64,000 bases of DNA from Lucinisca nassula (Eukaryota > Mollusca > Bivalvia > Lucinida > Lucinidae), in NCBI GenBank assembly GCA_963580285.1, contig OY757013.1, positions 151,951,900 through 152,015,899 on the forward strand, read 5' to 3'. Of this stretch, positions 11,237-20,512 are shown in pieces. Position 1 is the stretch's first letter, and every line of letters starts with the position of its first letter. The notes beneath the pieces are model-generated. The model worked only from the letters and a program-made list of their open reading frames with translations. It was not told the origin of the DNA and made no database searches. A program made the position numbers and the translations under genes.

Positions 11237-11480
11237 TGGGTTTAACAATATGTCAACCTGTGTGGGACATTTTGTTTGGTCTCCCAGAGAAAGGGAGAAA
11301 AGAGACAGAAGAGATAGTAGAGGAGATGAAAGTGAGAGATTTAGGAGAAATAAGAAAATGAATGGAAGACACGGTAGAAACAGAAAAAATAAAAACGTTC
11401 CTTATCTACCTTTACCTCAGGCGTTATCCAACTGTAAGCCAATATGTGTCTGACACCTTGCTTCATCCAACCACCCCACC
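11149..11480. repeat. (TTGA)n microsatellite and linked dispersed repeat
   Basis: TTGA tetranucleotides fill 11149-11235. They are followed by a dispersed sequence with GGGTTTAACAATATGTCAAC and CTCCCAGAGAAAGGGAGAAA. That sequence recurs reversed at 13640-13785 and forward at 63745-63825. The further part with CTGTAAGCCAATATG recurs at 23125-23150. Confidence 0.75.
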
Positions 11481-11639
11481 ATCCCATTTAATTAATGAAA
11501 CAAGTAGAAAAAGAAATACTTATTACTATTTATACTTCATAGCGTTTTTTTTTTTTTTGGATGGTCTCAAAATGGTTCTTTGCTACACTGGATAGCCCAT
11601 TTTGAACTTTCCATTTCAGAGTTGTGGTGCCTACCTTTG

Positions 11640-11811
11640 CAAACAGTGTGGCTCCAGATCAGATGGCTTCTGGAGAAGCCATCTGATCAGGAGCCACACT
11701 GTTTTTCATTCAGTTTGTTAATTTGAACAAAAACAATATATCATGTAATCTGATTGGTTGATAATCAGAAATGGGTGTGTCTAACTAAATTATTCAGCAG
11801 GATAGAGTTAA
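11640..11811. mobile_element. P1 hairpin MITE, left end lost
   Basis: The hairpin (GATCAGATGGCTTCTGGAGAAGCCATCTGATC) and the right flank with TGATTGGTTGATAATCAG are present and end in GAGTTAA. The left terminal repeat is missing: the sequence before 11635 is unrelated. Confidence 0.7.
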
Positions 11812-11932
11812 AATGTATGGAGTGCTTGGGGACCAAGTTGTTGATATCATTGCTCTGGATTTTGACTTGAATTAGATTTTTTATAAACTGTTTACAGTAC
11901 ATTTCATTGCCAGTCGCATAATATTGGCTTAC

Positions 11933-12161
11933 TTAACCCTTTTTGTAGCAAATGGAATCTTCCTCATTAAATATAGCAGGAATCCATATCAAAATTTTGT
12001 GGTGACAGTTTGTGTTTTCTTCAGAAATTGTTTGGAAAATGTTTGAACTTTTTGCAAACAGTGAAGGCCCGTATCATACGCCGCATTCTGCGGCGTCTGA
12101 TCTTGGCCTGCACTGTTTGCCAGGGTACCCATTTTGGAGTTTCCGGTACAAAATGGGTTAA
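11933..12161. mobile_element. P2 hairpin MITE (class reference)
   Basis: Ends are TTAACCCTTTTTGTAGC and GGTACAAAATGGGTTAA. The flank carries AAATGGAATCTTCCTC and the hairpin is AGGCCCGTATCATACGCCGC / GCGGCGTCTGATC. Apart from the hairpin skeleton its flanks share nothing with P1. Confidence 0.85.
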
Positions 12162-12682
12162 ATTGTCACCGACAATTACCTGAAGTGTCTGGCCCTTCTG
12201 TTTACATGTACCTGACCGAGATTTTGTGTTAAAATATTTCAGCTGTATTGTCCATATTGTTGAACCAGGTGACCTTTCACCTTGCATTTGGTGGTAAACA
12301 ACTTAATCTTACCAAATATTAGGTGATGTTGATAGACCACACATTTGTGCCCTGGTTGAGGATTTTTTATTATTATCGTTATTATTATTTTAGGATTTTC
12401 TTGTTTGAAAACTTTGTTTTTGGTAGTCATTAGAAATGCCTCATCGAGGTGATTCTAATGAGTACCAACAACGTACATATTTAAGAAAAAAGAAATGAAA
12501 AAATTCAACTCCTATAATGTTGCATTATCTGAATCTCTGTTGGGTGACATTGTCGTAAATCTGTTATTATAGTGTCAGGTGGACCTTATCTTTGATTATC
12601 TGCCCCTTTAATGGAGTTGAGTAAACAAAACTTAGCTGTACAAAATAAGAGTACAATAACCCAATACAGTAAAATCGGTACC
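12162..12682. other. No gene; one Fold-R-like hairpin
   Basis: At 12426-12470 an imperfect inverted repeat (GTCATTAGAAATGCCTCATC / GAGGTGATTCTAATGAGTAC) matches the hairpin module of Fold-R elements. The rest is AT-rich and unrecognised. Confidence 0.55.
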
Positions 12683-12684
12683 TA

Positions 12685-13323
12685 CCGCATTCGCCCTAAT
12701 TACCGCACCGTGCACTTAGTTTTTTCAAAACCATGTCAAAAAGTCACAGTGAAAAATCTACCTAATTAGCGCACACTCGATGCGAAAACAATAGCTTCCG
12801 AGATGATGCATACTGATATTTAATGAGACGAAAAAGGATACTAAGCATTGCCTTCACTGTTGAAGAAATAACCAAGTTATTTTTATCGATTTACTGTGAG
12901 AGCTTCCAGGGGGAGGTTACTGTAAAGTGTGCACTTATGCATTTCCTTTTCAAAATTAGCTTAGGTGTGGAGGCCCCCGCCCATAGGGGCTTGAAGAAAT
13001 ATATGGGCTGCATGATGCTTCCACGCAGAGCTGAATCCGGCCCGCACACTAGTACTGGTAAACCGCTTAGAGGATCTAGGCCTGTCCAGGAACCGCGGTG
13101 CGAGGCCGACCGTCCATGCTATTAAACCTTATTGGTTTCATTGGGCGACAGGGCTTGAGATGTCATTTCATCTCAATGTCGGGTAAAAGTCCCACAAAAT
13201 TGGAAGCAACGTCTCCAAAATGACCTTTACAGTGTTGACGGGGACGTTAAACCTCAAATAAAACAAAACAAAAGCTTAGGTGTGCGCTTATAGGAGCATG
13301 TGCGGTAATTAGGGCGAATACGG
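12685..13323. mobile_element. MITE-Q with TA target duplication, containing a SINE-B
   Basis: Inverted ends CCGCATTCGCCCTAATTACC and GGTAATTAGGGCGAATACGG, flanked by TA on each side. It is the same element as 46316-46623 in opposite orientation; without the SINE the lengths agree (about 310-325 bp). TA flanks suggest Tc1/mariner-type mobilisation. Confidence 0.8.
12970..13272 (+). mobile_element. SINE-B, full length, inside MITE-Q
   Basis: Target duplication AGCTTAGGTGTG at 12958-12969 and 13273-13284 (12 bp, perfect). The 3' end is ACGTTAAACCTCAAAT followed by an AAACAAAACAAAA tail. The insertion postdates this MITE-Q copy. Confidence 0.9.
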
Positions 13324-13408
13324 TATTTACCTAAAGTATTCAGACACCCAACTGATATTGGATTGCAGTTGTGGGAAAGGCTTGCTGTCCTTGGGATGGG
13401 GAGCGTTG

Positions 13409-13621
13409 TTAACCCTTCTCTTGCTGAATATTCAGTTTAGCCACACCCTTTTCTGACTTTGAACCAATCAGATTACTTGATATAATTTATTCATACAAAG
13501 CTATAAACTTAATGTCAAACAGTGTAGATCCTGATCAGATGGCTTCTTCAGAAGCCATCTGATCTGGATCTACACTGTTTCCAAAGATAGGGGTTGTCGT
13601 GAACAGCATGATAAGAGTTAA
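13409..13621. mobile_element. P1 hairpin MITE, complete
   Basis: TTAACCCTTCTCTTGCTG to CATGATAAGAGTTAA. The hairpin is GATCAGATGGCTTC-TTC-GAAGCCATCTGATC, with the family's single mismatched position on the outer side. Confidence 0.85.
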
Positions 13622-13639
13622 TTCTTCTGTCGCTATACT

Positions 13640-13785
13640 CTTCCATTCATTTTCCTCTTTCCTCCCTGCCCCTAACTTTCATTCTCTCTACTATCTCTTC
13701 TATTTCTTTTCTCCCTTTCTCTGGGAGATGACACAAAATGACCCACAAGGGTTGACGTGTAGTTAGATCTAAAACACTCAATCAA
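13640..13785 (-). repeat. Dispersed repeat linked to TTGA family, reversed
   Basis: CTCTTCTATTTCTTTTCTCC, TCTCTGGGAGATGACACAAA and ACCCACAAGGGTTGACGTG are the reverse complement of the sequences at 11240-11350 and 63770-63825. No microsatellite is left here. Confidence 0.65.
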
Positions 13786-13813
13786 ATCAGACACCTCAAC
13801 TCCTTCTAAGATG

Positions 13814-14026
13814 TTAACTCTTATCTTGCTGTTCACGACAACCCCTATCTTTGGAAACAGTGCAGATCCAGATCAGATGGCTTCTAAAGAAGCCACCTGA
13901 TCAGGATCTACACTTTTTGACATTCAGTTTATGAATTTGTAGCAATAAATTACATGAAATAATCTGATTGGTTCAAAGTCAGAAATGGGTGTGGCTTAAC
14001 TGAATATTCAGCAAGAGAAGGGTTAA
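13814..14026. mobile_element. P1 hairpin MITE, complete, reversed
   Basis: TTAACTCTTATCTTGCTG to CAAGAGAAGGGTTAA, in opposite orientation to the copy at 13409. The hairpin arms CCAGATCAGATGGCTTC / GAAGCCACCTGATCAGG keep the family's mismatch in mirrored position. Confidence 0.85.
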
Positions 14027-14045
14027 CAAGTACAATTTACTGCAT

Positions 14046-14250
14046 GGGCCTCCATGGCTTTAGTTGATAAAAGTGCTGACTCTGAATCATTAGGTCTCTC
14101 AGTCTGGCTCAGGTTACATGTGAGATGCCAAGTTCTGCAACGGAAAGTCATGTGGTGATTCTCCTGCTACTCCAGTTGTCACCCACCTCTGATTAACGAT
14201 CGGCTCTACATGTGAAATCATCTTGAAACAGGCCGTAAACCCAAACCAAA
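14046..14250 (+). mobile_element. SINE-C, tRNA-headed, diverged
   Basis: The head GGGCCTCCATGG, then a poorly kept A box, GCTGACTCTGAATCATTAGG and CAGGTTACATGTGAGATGCC. The body has GATTAACGATCGGCTC and the tail AATCATCTTGAAACAGGCC. The best-preserved copy of the family is at 60223-60439. Confidence 0.75.
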
Positions 14251-14293
14251 CAAATTTACTAGCCTATGTTGTTTCTACCAATATCGGGTTTAA

Positions 14294-14352
14294 TGGCAAA
14301 TAGTGTAGACCCTGTGAGACACATCACATCAGGTTCTACACTGTTTGCTCAG
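14294..14352. mobile_element. Solitary hairpin fragment of the TTAA MITE group
   Basis: GGCAAATAGTGTAGACCCTG ... CAGGTTCTACACTGTTTGC. Only the shared hairpin remains; the inner part is altered and no class-specific ends are attached. Confidence 0.6.
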
Positions 14353-14544
14353 GCCTGTTCTTCCATTTAATACATATGGTAGATACAGTAATCATGACTT
14401 CAGTGTGCTGTTTTTCCTGTTTCAGGACGAAAAAAGGCATAACCTATCGCATGTCAGTCGCCAGTTGGGCAGATGATTTGCATGAAATGTCAAGTCTTAA
14501 TTTATCTGATTAGGGATGAAAAAAAAGTAGACTCTGACTTCAAC

Positions 14545-14640
14545 TTTGTTTGTTTGAATTGGAGTTTAACGACCCAGTCAACACTATTTAGGTCATTTTT
14601 GAGCCAGTCCATTTTACCTATCGACACTTTTCATACCTGT
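14545..14640 (-). mobile_element. SINE-A, 3' fragment
   Basis: TTGTTTGTTTGAATTGGAGT, AACGACCCAGTCAACACTAT and TTTACCTATCGACACTTTTC match the 3' part of SINE-A on the minus strand. The tRNA head is absent. Confidence 0.65.
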
Positions 14641-14701
14641 GATAATTTTTGGGATTTGCCATTGTGATGAGGGAGATGTAAAGAATACAAAGAATATATA
14701 G

Positions 14702-14996
14702 ACGCCCCCGCCCATCTGGGCTTGGAGAAATAGATTGGGCTGCATGATGCTTCCAAGCAGAGCTGACACCGACTGAACATTAGTACTGGTAATCTGCTTA
14801 GAAGGTCTAAGCCTGCCCAGGAAAACTGCTGTGAGTCGGCCTGCCCATGCTTATAAACCCTACTGGTTTCATTGGGCGGCAGGGATTGAGCTGTCATTTC
14901 ATCCCAATGTAGGGTAAAAGTCCCACAAAATTGGAAGCAACGTCTCCAAAATGACCTAAATAGTGTTGGAGGGGACGTTAAATCAAACAAAAACAA
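14702..14996 (+). mobile_element. SINE-B, full length with 12-bp target duplication
   Basis: AAGAATATATAG at 14690-14701 and again at 14997-15008. The head is CGCCCCCGCCCATCTGGG, the body TACTGGTAATCTGCTTAG, the tail GGACGTTAAATCAAACAAAA. The target duplication has the same length as at 8351 and 12970. Confidence 0.9.
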
Positions 14997-15008
14997 AAGA
15001 ATATATAG

Positions 15009-15355
15009 GGAATTTCTCAGTTCAAATGAGGGAGACTCCAAAATTTTACTCAAATTTAGCATAAATTGGGCAAAAATTAAAATTGAATCTTTTAATTTTA
15101 CAAAGGTTTTGGAGCCTCATAACAACCACAAAAACACCAACAAAATATAAACCCACTCATGCATTGCTCTGCTGCAACTGAAATGCATTATGTCACAAAG
15201 GTATGTTTAATAAATTTTAATATAATTTATTTAGTATGTTTAATAAATTATGATATAATTTATTTGGGCTTGTCTGTAAACTGCAGTATCATGGCAGCTA
15301 AATTTTATTAGTCTTGGGGCCTCACCATACATATAACACAGCTGGCACTATTCTC
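15009..15355. other. No gene recognised
   Basis: AT-rich sequence. The only local structure is a short direct repeat, ATAATTTATTTAGTATGTTT / ATAATTTATTTGGGCTTGTC, near 15220-15270. Confidence 0.5.
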
Positions 15356-15358
15356 CTG

Positions 15359-15600
15359 GGGCCAGTTGTTCAAAGCATCGTTAGCTTAACGAGCTCGTTA
15401 GTGGTCATATTGTTAACTATTCTAGCAAGTACAATATCGTAAATTTTGGTATTTTTGCTGAAAAAATGTGAGCAGCTTTTGCGTCCGCAAAAGCTGCTCA
15501 CATTTTTTCAGCAAAAATTTCAGCATATTTGCCATATTTAATGATCAAAGTTTTAACGATACGTTAACTAACGACGTCGTTAGTTTTGAACAACTGGCCC
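15359..15600. mobile_element. Fold-F foldback element (class reference)
   Basis: Ends GGGCCAGTTGTTCAAA and TTTGAACAACTGGCCC, flanked by CTG on both sides (15356-15358, 15601-15603). The central hairpin is a near-perfect inverted repeat of GCTGAAAAAATGTGAGCAGC and CTTTTGC around TCC. Subterminal repeats include TTAGCTTAACGAGC. It codes for nothing. Confidence 0.85.
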
Positions 15601-15639
15601 CTGTATCACCTGAAATGTAAGTAAAATTTTGCATTTTGA

Positions 15640-15750
15640 GCAAACAGCAAAAGTCCTAGTGAGACTGCACAGAAGTGCAGAGTGAGACTGCACAGAAGTG
15701 CTGAGTGAGACTGCACATAAGTGCAGTCTAGCTAGGGCCTTTGCTGTTTT
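15640..15750. repeat. Foldback with three inner 24-bp repeats
   Basis: Outer inverted repeat AAACAGCAAAAGTCCTAG / CTAGGGCCTTTGCTGTTT. Inside are three tandem copies of a unit GTGAGACTGCACAGAAGTGC, each itself nearly palindromic (ACTGCAC...GTGCAGT). I recognise no family. Confidence 0.75.
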
Positions 15751-16543
15751 TATGTGCGTGAAAGGTACTCAACCCAGTGTCATGGCTAAACAAATGAATT
15801 TATGGGACAATCTATGTGAAAACTGTTTATTAAATCCCAGCCTCTTAAACTGTTATACGTTATGACTTAGGTGTGGATGGAAAAAAGAGGGCAAAAACAT
15901 GTAAAAACGTGACAACTAGCACTGAAAAGAGCATCATTTGGGACTCAGGAGACCTTAATATTCATAGGTAGGTCTAGAACCCTACGATTTGTTTCTCTAA
16001 AAAATTAAGCACCGTGAAATTCATCTTCGATTTTTTGTGGTGTCATGAATATTAACATTTTGTAATTTCAAAAGGCGTGAAAATGGATACATTAAAAATA
16101 TGCCATTAAATAACTTTATTGAATACCAAAATTGATGTTTTACTTTTCAAAAAATCCCGTGAAAAATGCAACAGTGATTATTTTGTGTTTGTTAATTCAG
16201 CCATTGTGCAGTATTGCAACACTGAAATAAATTTCAGACTAAAAAAAGACGAACACGGAGATAAAATCGTTTTCATTACATGCCAGTAAAATTTAATGAA
16301 ATGCAGTTTCAGAAAATATGCAGTTATAACTGATACATGCCTAACATCCCATTGGGACTTTCTAAGACAAACAGTATAGCCCCAGATTATGCTGTGCCCT
16401 TGAAGTACAGGAATTTTGTAAGAACTTACAATGAATGAAATAATCCAGACACCCTTACATTTGGAATTGGACTAGTCCAAATTTATAAGGTGGAAGATTC
16501 CGAGTGAGTGTTTGTCAAATATGGGTAAACTTCTGGCGTATTA
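15751..16543. other. No gene recognised
   Basis: AT-rich. I see no open frame, repeat match or splice-supported exon. Confidence 0.5.
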
Positions 16544-16756
16544 TTAACCCTTGTCCTGCTGAATATTTATATATGCCACACCCACTACCGATTATCAACC
16601 AATCAGATTACTTGATGCAAATTATTGCACCAAATTCACAATCTGAATGGTAAACAATGTAGATCCTGATCAGATGGCTTCGTCAGAAGCCATCTGATCT
16701 GGATCTACATTGTTTCAAAGATAAGGCATATCCGGGATTAGCAGGACAAGGGTTAA
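16544..16756. mobile_element. P1b hairpin MITE (subclass reference)
   Basis: TTAACCCTTGTCCTGCTG to CAGGACAAGGGTTAA. It differs from P1 in flank (ATATATGCCACACCCACTAC, GATAAGGCATATCCGGGAT) and in the outer hairpin, where both arms read CAATG/CATTG instead of CAGTG/CACTG. Confidence 0.85.
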
Positions 16757-16872
16757 TGAGTCTTCTTGTTGGGGTAATGCCACCAAAAATGTACCAGTCA
16801 TGAAAAAGCAGCCGACACTCACAAAATTGAGGACAGAGAACTGTGTCGCATTGATCCTTTTGCAGCATTGAT

Positions 16873-17286
16873 TTAACCCATTTTGTACCAAATAGAATCT
16901 TCCTCTTTGTATACAGCAGGAGGCCTCCATTTCAAAATTTAGGGGTGTCAGATTGTGTTATCGGAAAATAGCTGGGCCCAGTTGTTCAAAGCATCGTTAG
17001 CTTAACGAGCTTGTTAGTGGTCATATTGTTAACTGTTCTGGCAAGTTTAATATTTTAAATTTTGGTATTTTGGTATTTTTGCTGAAAAAAAGTGAGCAGC
17101 TTTTGCATCTGCAACGATTTAACGATACGTTAACTTAACGACATTGTTAGTTTAGAACAACTGGCCCCTGAACTTTTTGCAAATAATGTAGGCCCTGATC
17201 AGACGCCACGTTCTGAGGCGTCTGATCTGGGCCTGCACTGTTTGCGAGGGTACCCATTTTGGTGTTTCGGGTACAAAATGGGTTAA
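16873..17286. mobile_element. P2 hairpin MITE interrupted by Fold-F
   Basis: TTAACCCATTTTGTACC to GGTACAAAATGGGTTAA, with the P2 hairpin at 17187-17245. The Fold-F copy at 16975-17167 splits 'GAAAATAGCTG' from 'CTGAACTTTTTGC', which are contiguous in other P2 copies. Confidence 0.85.
16975..17167. mobile_element. Fold-F inserted in P2, inner arm deleted
   Basis: Terminal repeats GGCCCAGTTGTTCAAA and GAACAACTGGCCC, flanked by CTG on each side. Much of the right hairpin arm is missing, so the copy is about 50 bp shorter than 15359-15600. Confidence 0.8.
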
Positions 17287-17299
17287 ACTGTAAGCTGGT

Positions 17300-17402
17300 C
17301 CCTTGTTAAGGAGAAAGTGTGATGTTCTGTGGCGCCTGATCTATGCTTGCACTGTTTACATGGGTACCCACTTTGGGGTTTCCTGTACAAAATGGATTAA
17401 AC
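17300..17402. mobile_element. P2 right half, tandem to the previous copy
   Basis: GGCGCCTGATCTATGCTTGC to GTACAAAATGGATTAA repeats the right half of P2. The flank TTGTTAAGGAGAAAGTGT appears both before it (17303) and after it (17433), so a small tandem duplication is likely. Confidence 0.65.
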
Positions 17403-17555
17403 TCACTCTTAGACTTGGAAGCTTTTCCTTTGTTAAGGAGAAAGTGTAATGTTTTTTTTGTTTGTTTTTTTTCTTTCAGAATGTTCCATCAAAATAATTC
17501 ATTATGGGTATTCATAGCAATTGCCTCACAGAGGTACCAAAATTCTTATATTGTA

Positions 17556-17752
17556 TTAACTCTTGTCCTGCTGTTCATGACAACCCATTTCTTTGCAAAC
17601 AGTGTAGATCCAGATCAGATGGCTGATCAGGATCTACACTGTTTGGCATTCAGTTTATGAATTTGTAGCAATAAATTACATCAAGAAATTTGATTGGTTG
17701 ATAGACAGAAACGGGTGTGGCTTAAATGAATATTCAGCAAGATAAGGGTTAA
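17556..17752. mobile_element. P1 hairpin MITE with shortened hairpin
   Basis: TTAACTCTTGTCCTGCTG to CAAGATAAGGGTTAA. The hairpin is cut to GATCAGATGGCTGATCAGG, about 14 bp lost at the apex; the flanks are intact. Confidence 0.8.
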
Positions 17753-18013
17753 AATACCTAAAGAAGAAAAATTACAAATATTTCACTTTATCAACAGCTC
17801 TGCTGAAACAGCAAATCTCAAAATAGATGAACTTCTGAGATGCATTTTAGGTCTCTTTCTGTTAAATTATTAAAAAGCAATCACCATTACAAAATTGAGT
17901 ACAAATAGTTCTGTTTGCAAGAACATTTTTGGCTTGATTAAGTTACTTGTCAATTAATTAATACTGCAGTGCCTACATTGCTGTTGTCCACATGATTGTC
18001 TCTGACCAGTGAA

Positions 18014-18323
18014 AAGCCGGCCTGGGTAGCTCAGTCGGATGCGGGTCTGACTGGTGATCAGGAGGACGCGGGTTCGATATCTGGCGGCGTCGGCAACATT
18101 CTTTGTGGAGATTGACCATGAAATCTATTCTACGGTCATTTTCTCCATTCCGCTGCTTCAAGAAGGGCAGTTGTCAGCTTCTGTTGAAAGAATGTGCACT
18201 GTACTGGTTAACCGCTAACGTATAAGCCTGCCCAGGAAATGTGTGGATATGTAAACTGACCGGCTCATAAATGACCTAAAATAGTGTTCACTGGGCCGTT
18301 TAACTCCAAAACAAACAAACAAA
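18014..18323 (+). mobile_element. SINE-A, full length, tRNA-headed, with target duplication
   Basis: Target duplication CTGACCAGTGAA at 18002-18013 and 18324-18335. The tRNA-like head shows an A box (TAGCTCAGTCGG) and a B box (GGTTCGATATC) of the RNA polymerase III promoter. The body follows (GGCAACATTCTTTGTGG, TGGTTAACCGCTAACG). The 3' end is GTGTTCACTGGGCCGTTTAA with a CAAACAAAC tail. It is not a functional tRNA gene. Confidence 0.9.
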
Positions 18324-18336
18324 CTGACCAGTGAAG

Positions 18337-18585
18337 TTAACCCATAAGGCGCCAATGATGACAATTGTTGTCTGCTTTGTCAGCTGTTTGTTACTTCAAA
18401 ACTCATTTTTGCAAACAGTGTGGACCAAGATCAGACTGCTCCTCAAGGGGCAGTCTGATCTGGGCCCACACTGTTTGCCTGTATGCAGAAATATTTTTAA
18501 AAAGTTTGCAAGATTCAAGATTCAGAAGCCGACATAAGCAGACGACATTTTCAGATGTAGTTTTTCTCCGCATTTTAAGGGTTAA
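18337..18585. mobile_element. P4 hairpin MITE (class reference)
   Basis: TTAACCCATAAGGCGCC to CGCATTTTAAGGGTTAA. Subterminal GTTGTCTGCTTTGTC pairs loosely with AAGCAGACGACATT. The hairpin is GATCAGACTGCTCC / GGGGCAGTCTGATC within the common AACAGTGTGG...CCACACTGTT outer stem. Confidence 0.75.
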
Positions 18586-18634
18586 ACTGTGCACAAATGA
18601 AAAAAAAAAAAAAAATGGAGGGCATTGAAAATAA

Positions 18635-18905
18635 AGACATGCAAGTACCGGAAATACATTATAAACTTTACCGCCGAAAAAGCGAAAATTTTAAGATGAA
18701 AAATTGGCATATTTTTCTTATTTCTGCTCAAAATATAGCCTGTGAGTACTGGTTAGAACTGCCTCATCAAGGCTAACAAGTACCCACAATCTATATTTGA
18801 GAGCAGAAATGAGAAAAATAAGGTTTACCCCTGCAAACCCCAGTTTTACTATATAAAAGTGGGGTTCAAGGGAGTCAGAATTATATAGACGTGTTTTCGT
18901 GATGA
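18635..18905 (-). mobile_element. Fold-R foldback element, diverged left end
   Basis: The right end CTATATAGACG-TGTTTTCGTGATG matches the reference copy at 56395-56668 reversed. The central hairpin (GTACTGGTTAGAACTGCC ... GGCTAACAAGTACCCAC) is imperfect. The left terminal repeat is poorly kept. Confidence 0.7.
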
Positions 18906-18957
18906 CATCAGGACGCAGTTCATGAAACCCTGTTTTCTTTTGGCAACAAAATATTTT

Positions 18958-19038
18958 GTTTGTTTGTTTTATTTGAGGTTTAACATCCCCTTCATCACTG
19001 TATAGGTCATTTTTGAGACGTTGCGTCCATTTTTTGGG
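18958..19038 (-). mobile_element. SINE-B, 3' fragment
   Basis: TTTGTTTGTTTTATTTGAGG, AACATCCCCTTCATCACTG and GTCATTTTTGAGACGTTGCG. Only the last ~80 bp of the SINE is present. Confidence 0.7.
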
Positions 19039-19054
19039 GGCAACAAAAAATGGT

Positions 19055-19258
19055 TTAACCCTTATCTTGCTGAATATTCATTTAAGCCACACCCATTTCT
19101 GCCTATCAACCAATCAAATTACTTGATGTAATTTATTGCTATAAATTCATAAACTGAATGCCAAACAGTGTAGATCCTGATCAGATAGAAGCCATCTGAT
19201 CTGGATCTACACTGTTTGCAAAGATTGGGGTTGTCGTGAACAACAAGATAAGGGTTAA
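19055..19258. mobile_element. P1 hairpin MITE, complete
   Basis: TTAACCCTTATCTTGCTG to CAACAAGATAAGGGTTAA. The hairpin apex is shortened (GATCAGATAGAAGCCATC). Confidence 0.85.
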
Positions 19259-19268
19259 TATTTGTATA

Positions 19269-19376
19269 TGATAAACAGAATCTTACACCCCTCGTCATTT
19301 CATATGAAGCTTGAAGTAGCTAGTTTCATAAATTTCATATGAAATGACTTCTCGTCACAGTCGTGTAAGATCCTCT
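19269..19376. repeat. Palindromic element T2
   Basis: AGAATCTTACACCCCTCGTC ... CTCGTCACAGTCGTGTAAGA, with inner arms GTCATTTCATATGAA / TTCATATGAAATGAC. It shares ends with the long palindrome at 25088-25243. Confidence 0.75.
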
Positions 19377-19805
19377 TTTTTCAATATGAATCAGCTACAT
19401 ATAATACATGCAAATGGATTATTGCATAACAGTGTAGACCCAAATCAGATGCCATGCCCTATTGTGAGAGTGAAAAAGTGTTTTGACAGGGTGTTTCCTT
19501 TGAATCAAAACATGAGGAAAATACAGGCTTACAAAATAAATTTTTAAAATTACTTAAATTTATTATTAAAGGGATTTTGCCTGGGGGAAAGGATCCTAAA
19601 TCTTGAAGTTTGGATAACTGATTAATGTAAACAAATCCCTTTTCTTCCTTCAGAAAAAAAAAAAAAAAAAAAAACAGTTTTAAGATTTTCTATCCCTCAA
19701 GACTTTAATTGTTAGTACATTGTATCTTAAACTGGTCAGGGACACAGAAATAGTTTCGGTTGGGTTTCATAAGTGGGTTTGAGTTTTTGTTATTCATCCT
19801 AATCT

Positions 19806-20043
19806 GGGTCGGCAACATTCCTTCATGGAGATTAATCATGAAATCTTTTCTAAGGTAATTTTCTCCCTTCCGCTGGTTCGAGAAGGGCACTTTTCAGTTT
19901 CTGGCAAAAGAATGCGCTGTACTGGTTAACCGCTTACCCAAGAAAAGTGTGGACAGGTAAACTGACCAGCTAAAAAATGACCCAAAGTAGTGTTGACTGG
20001 ACCGTTGAACTACAATACAAACAAACAAACAAACAAACAAACA
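19806..20043 (+). mobile_element. SINE-A, 5' truncated
   Basis: It begins within the body (GGGTCGGCAACATTCC) and runs through GCGCTGTACTGGTTAACCGC to GTGTTGACTGGACCGTTGAA. The tail holds seven CAAA units. The tRNA head is absent. Confidence 0.75.
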
Positions 20044-20097
20044 GAAAATGCTTTTGGTATGGCAGGATATTGGATCTGGTTTTCCATAGATACTTGT

Positions 20098-20310
20098 TTA
20101 ACCCTTGTCCTGCTAATCCCGGATATGCCTTATCTTTGAAACAATGTAGATCCAGATCAGATGGCTTCTGAAGAAGCCATCTGATCAGGATCTACACTGT
20201 TTGGCATTCAGTTTATGAATTTGTAGCAATAAATTACATCAAGTAATTTGATTGGTTGATAGACAGAAATGGGTGTGACTTAAATGAATATTCAGCAAGA
20301 TAAGGGTTAA
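20098..20310. mobile_element. Chimeric hairpin MITE, P1b left half and P1 right half
   Basis: The left half has P1b marks (CTAATCCCGGATATGCC, outer arm AACAATGTAG). The right half has P1 marks (CTACACTGTTTGGCATTC, ATGAATATTCAGCAAGATAA). The switch lies in the intact hairpin (GATGGCTTCTGAAGAAGCCATC). Confidence 0.8.
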
Positions 20311-20512
20311 AGTTTGTTCCAAAAACCATATATGGCCATTTTGTTTCTGTATATTCTACATGTTTTTTGCATCAGTCTTTAAACCCTGTGGTTCACGGTC
20401 TTGAATATAACACAATTTCAAGATGAATCCCAAAAATGTATACCGGTAGATAATATAGAAAAATGACCATTTATCTGTAAAATCTATACGTCTTTGTTTG
20501 GCTATAACATGA

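Noticed and set aside
14631..15062. 143-codon open frame on the minus strand
   Set aside because: It covers the SINE-B at 14702-14996 and its flanks; no domain recognised.
18014..18090. tRNA gene candidate (A and B boxes present)
   Set aside because: Acceptor stem does not close and the sequence continues into SINE-A body with a target duplication.
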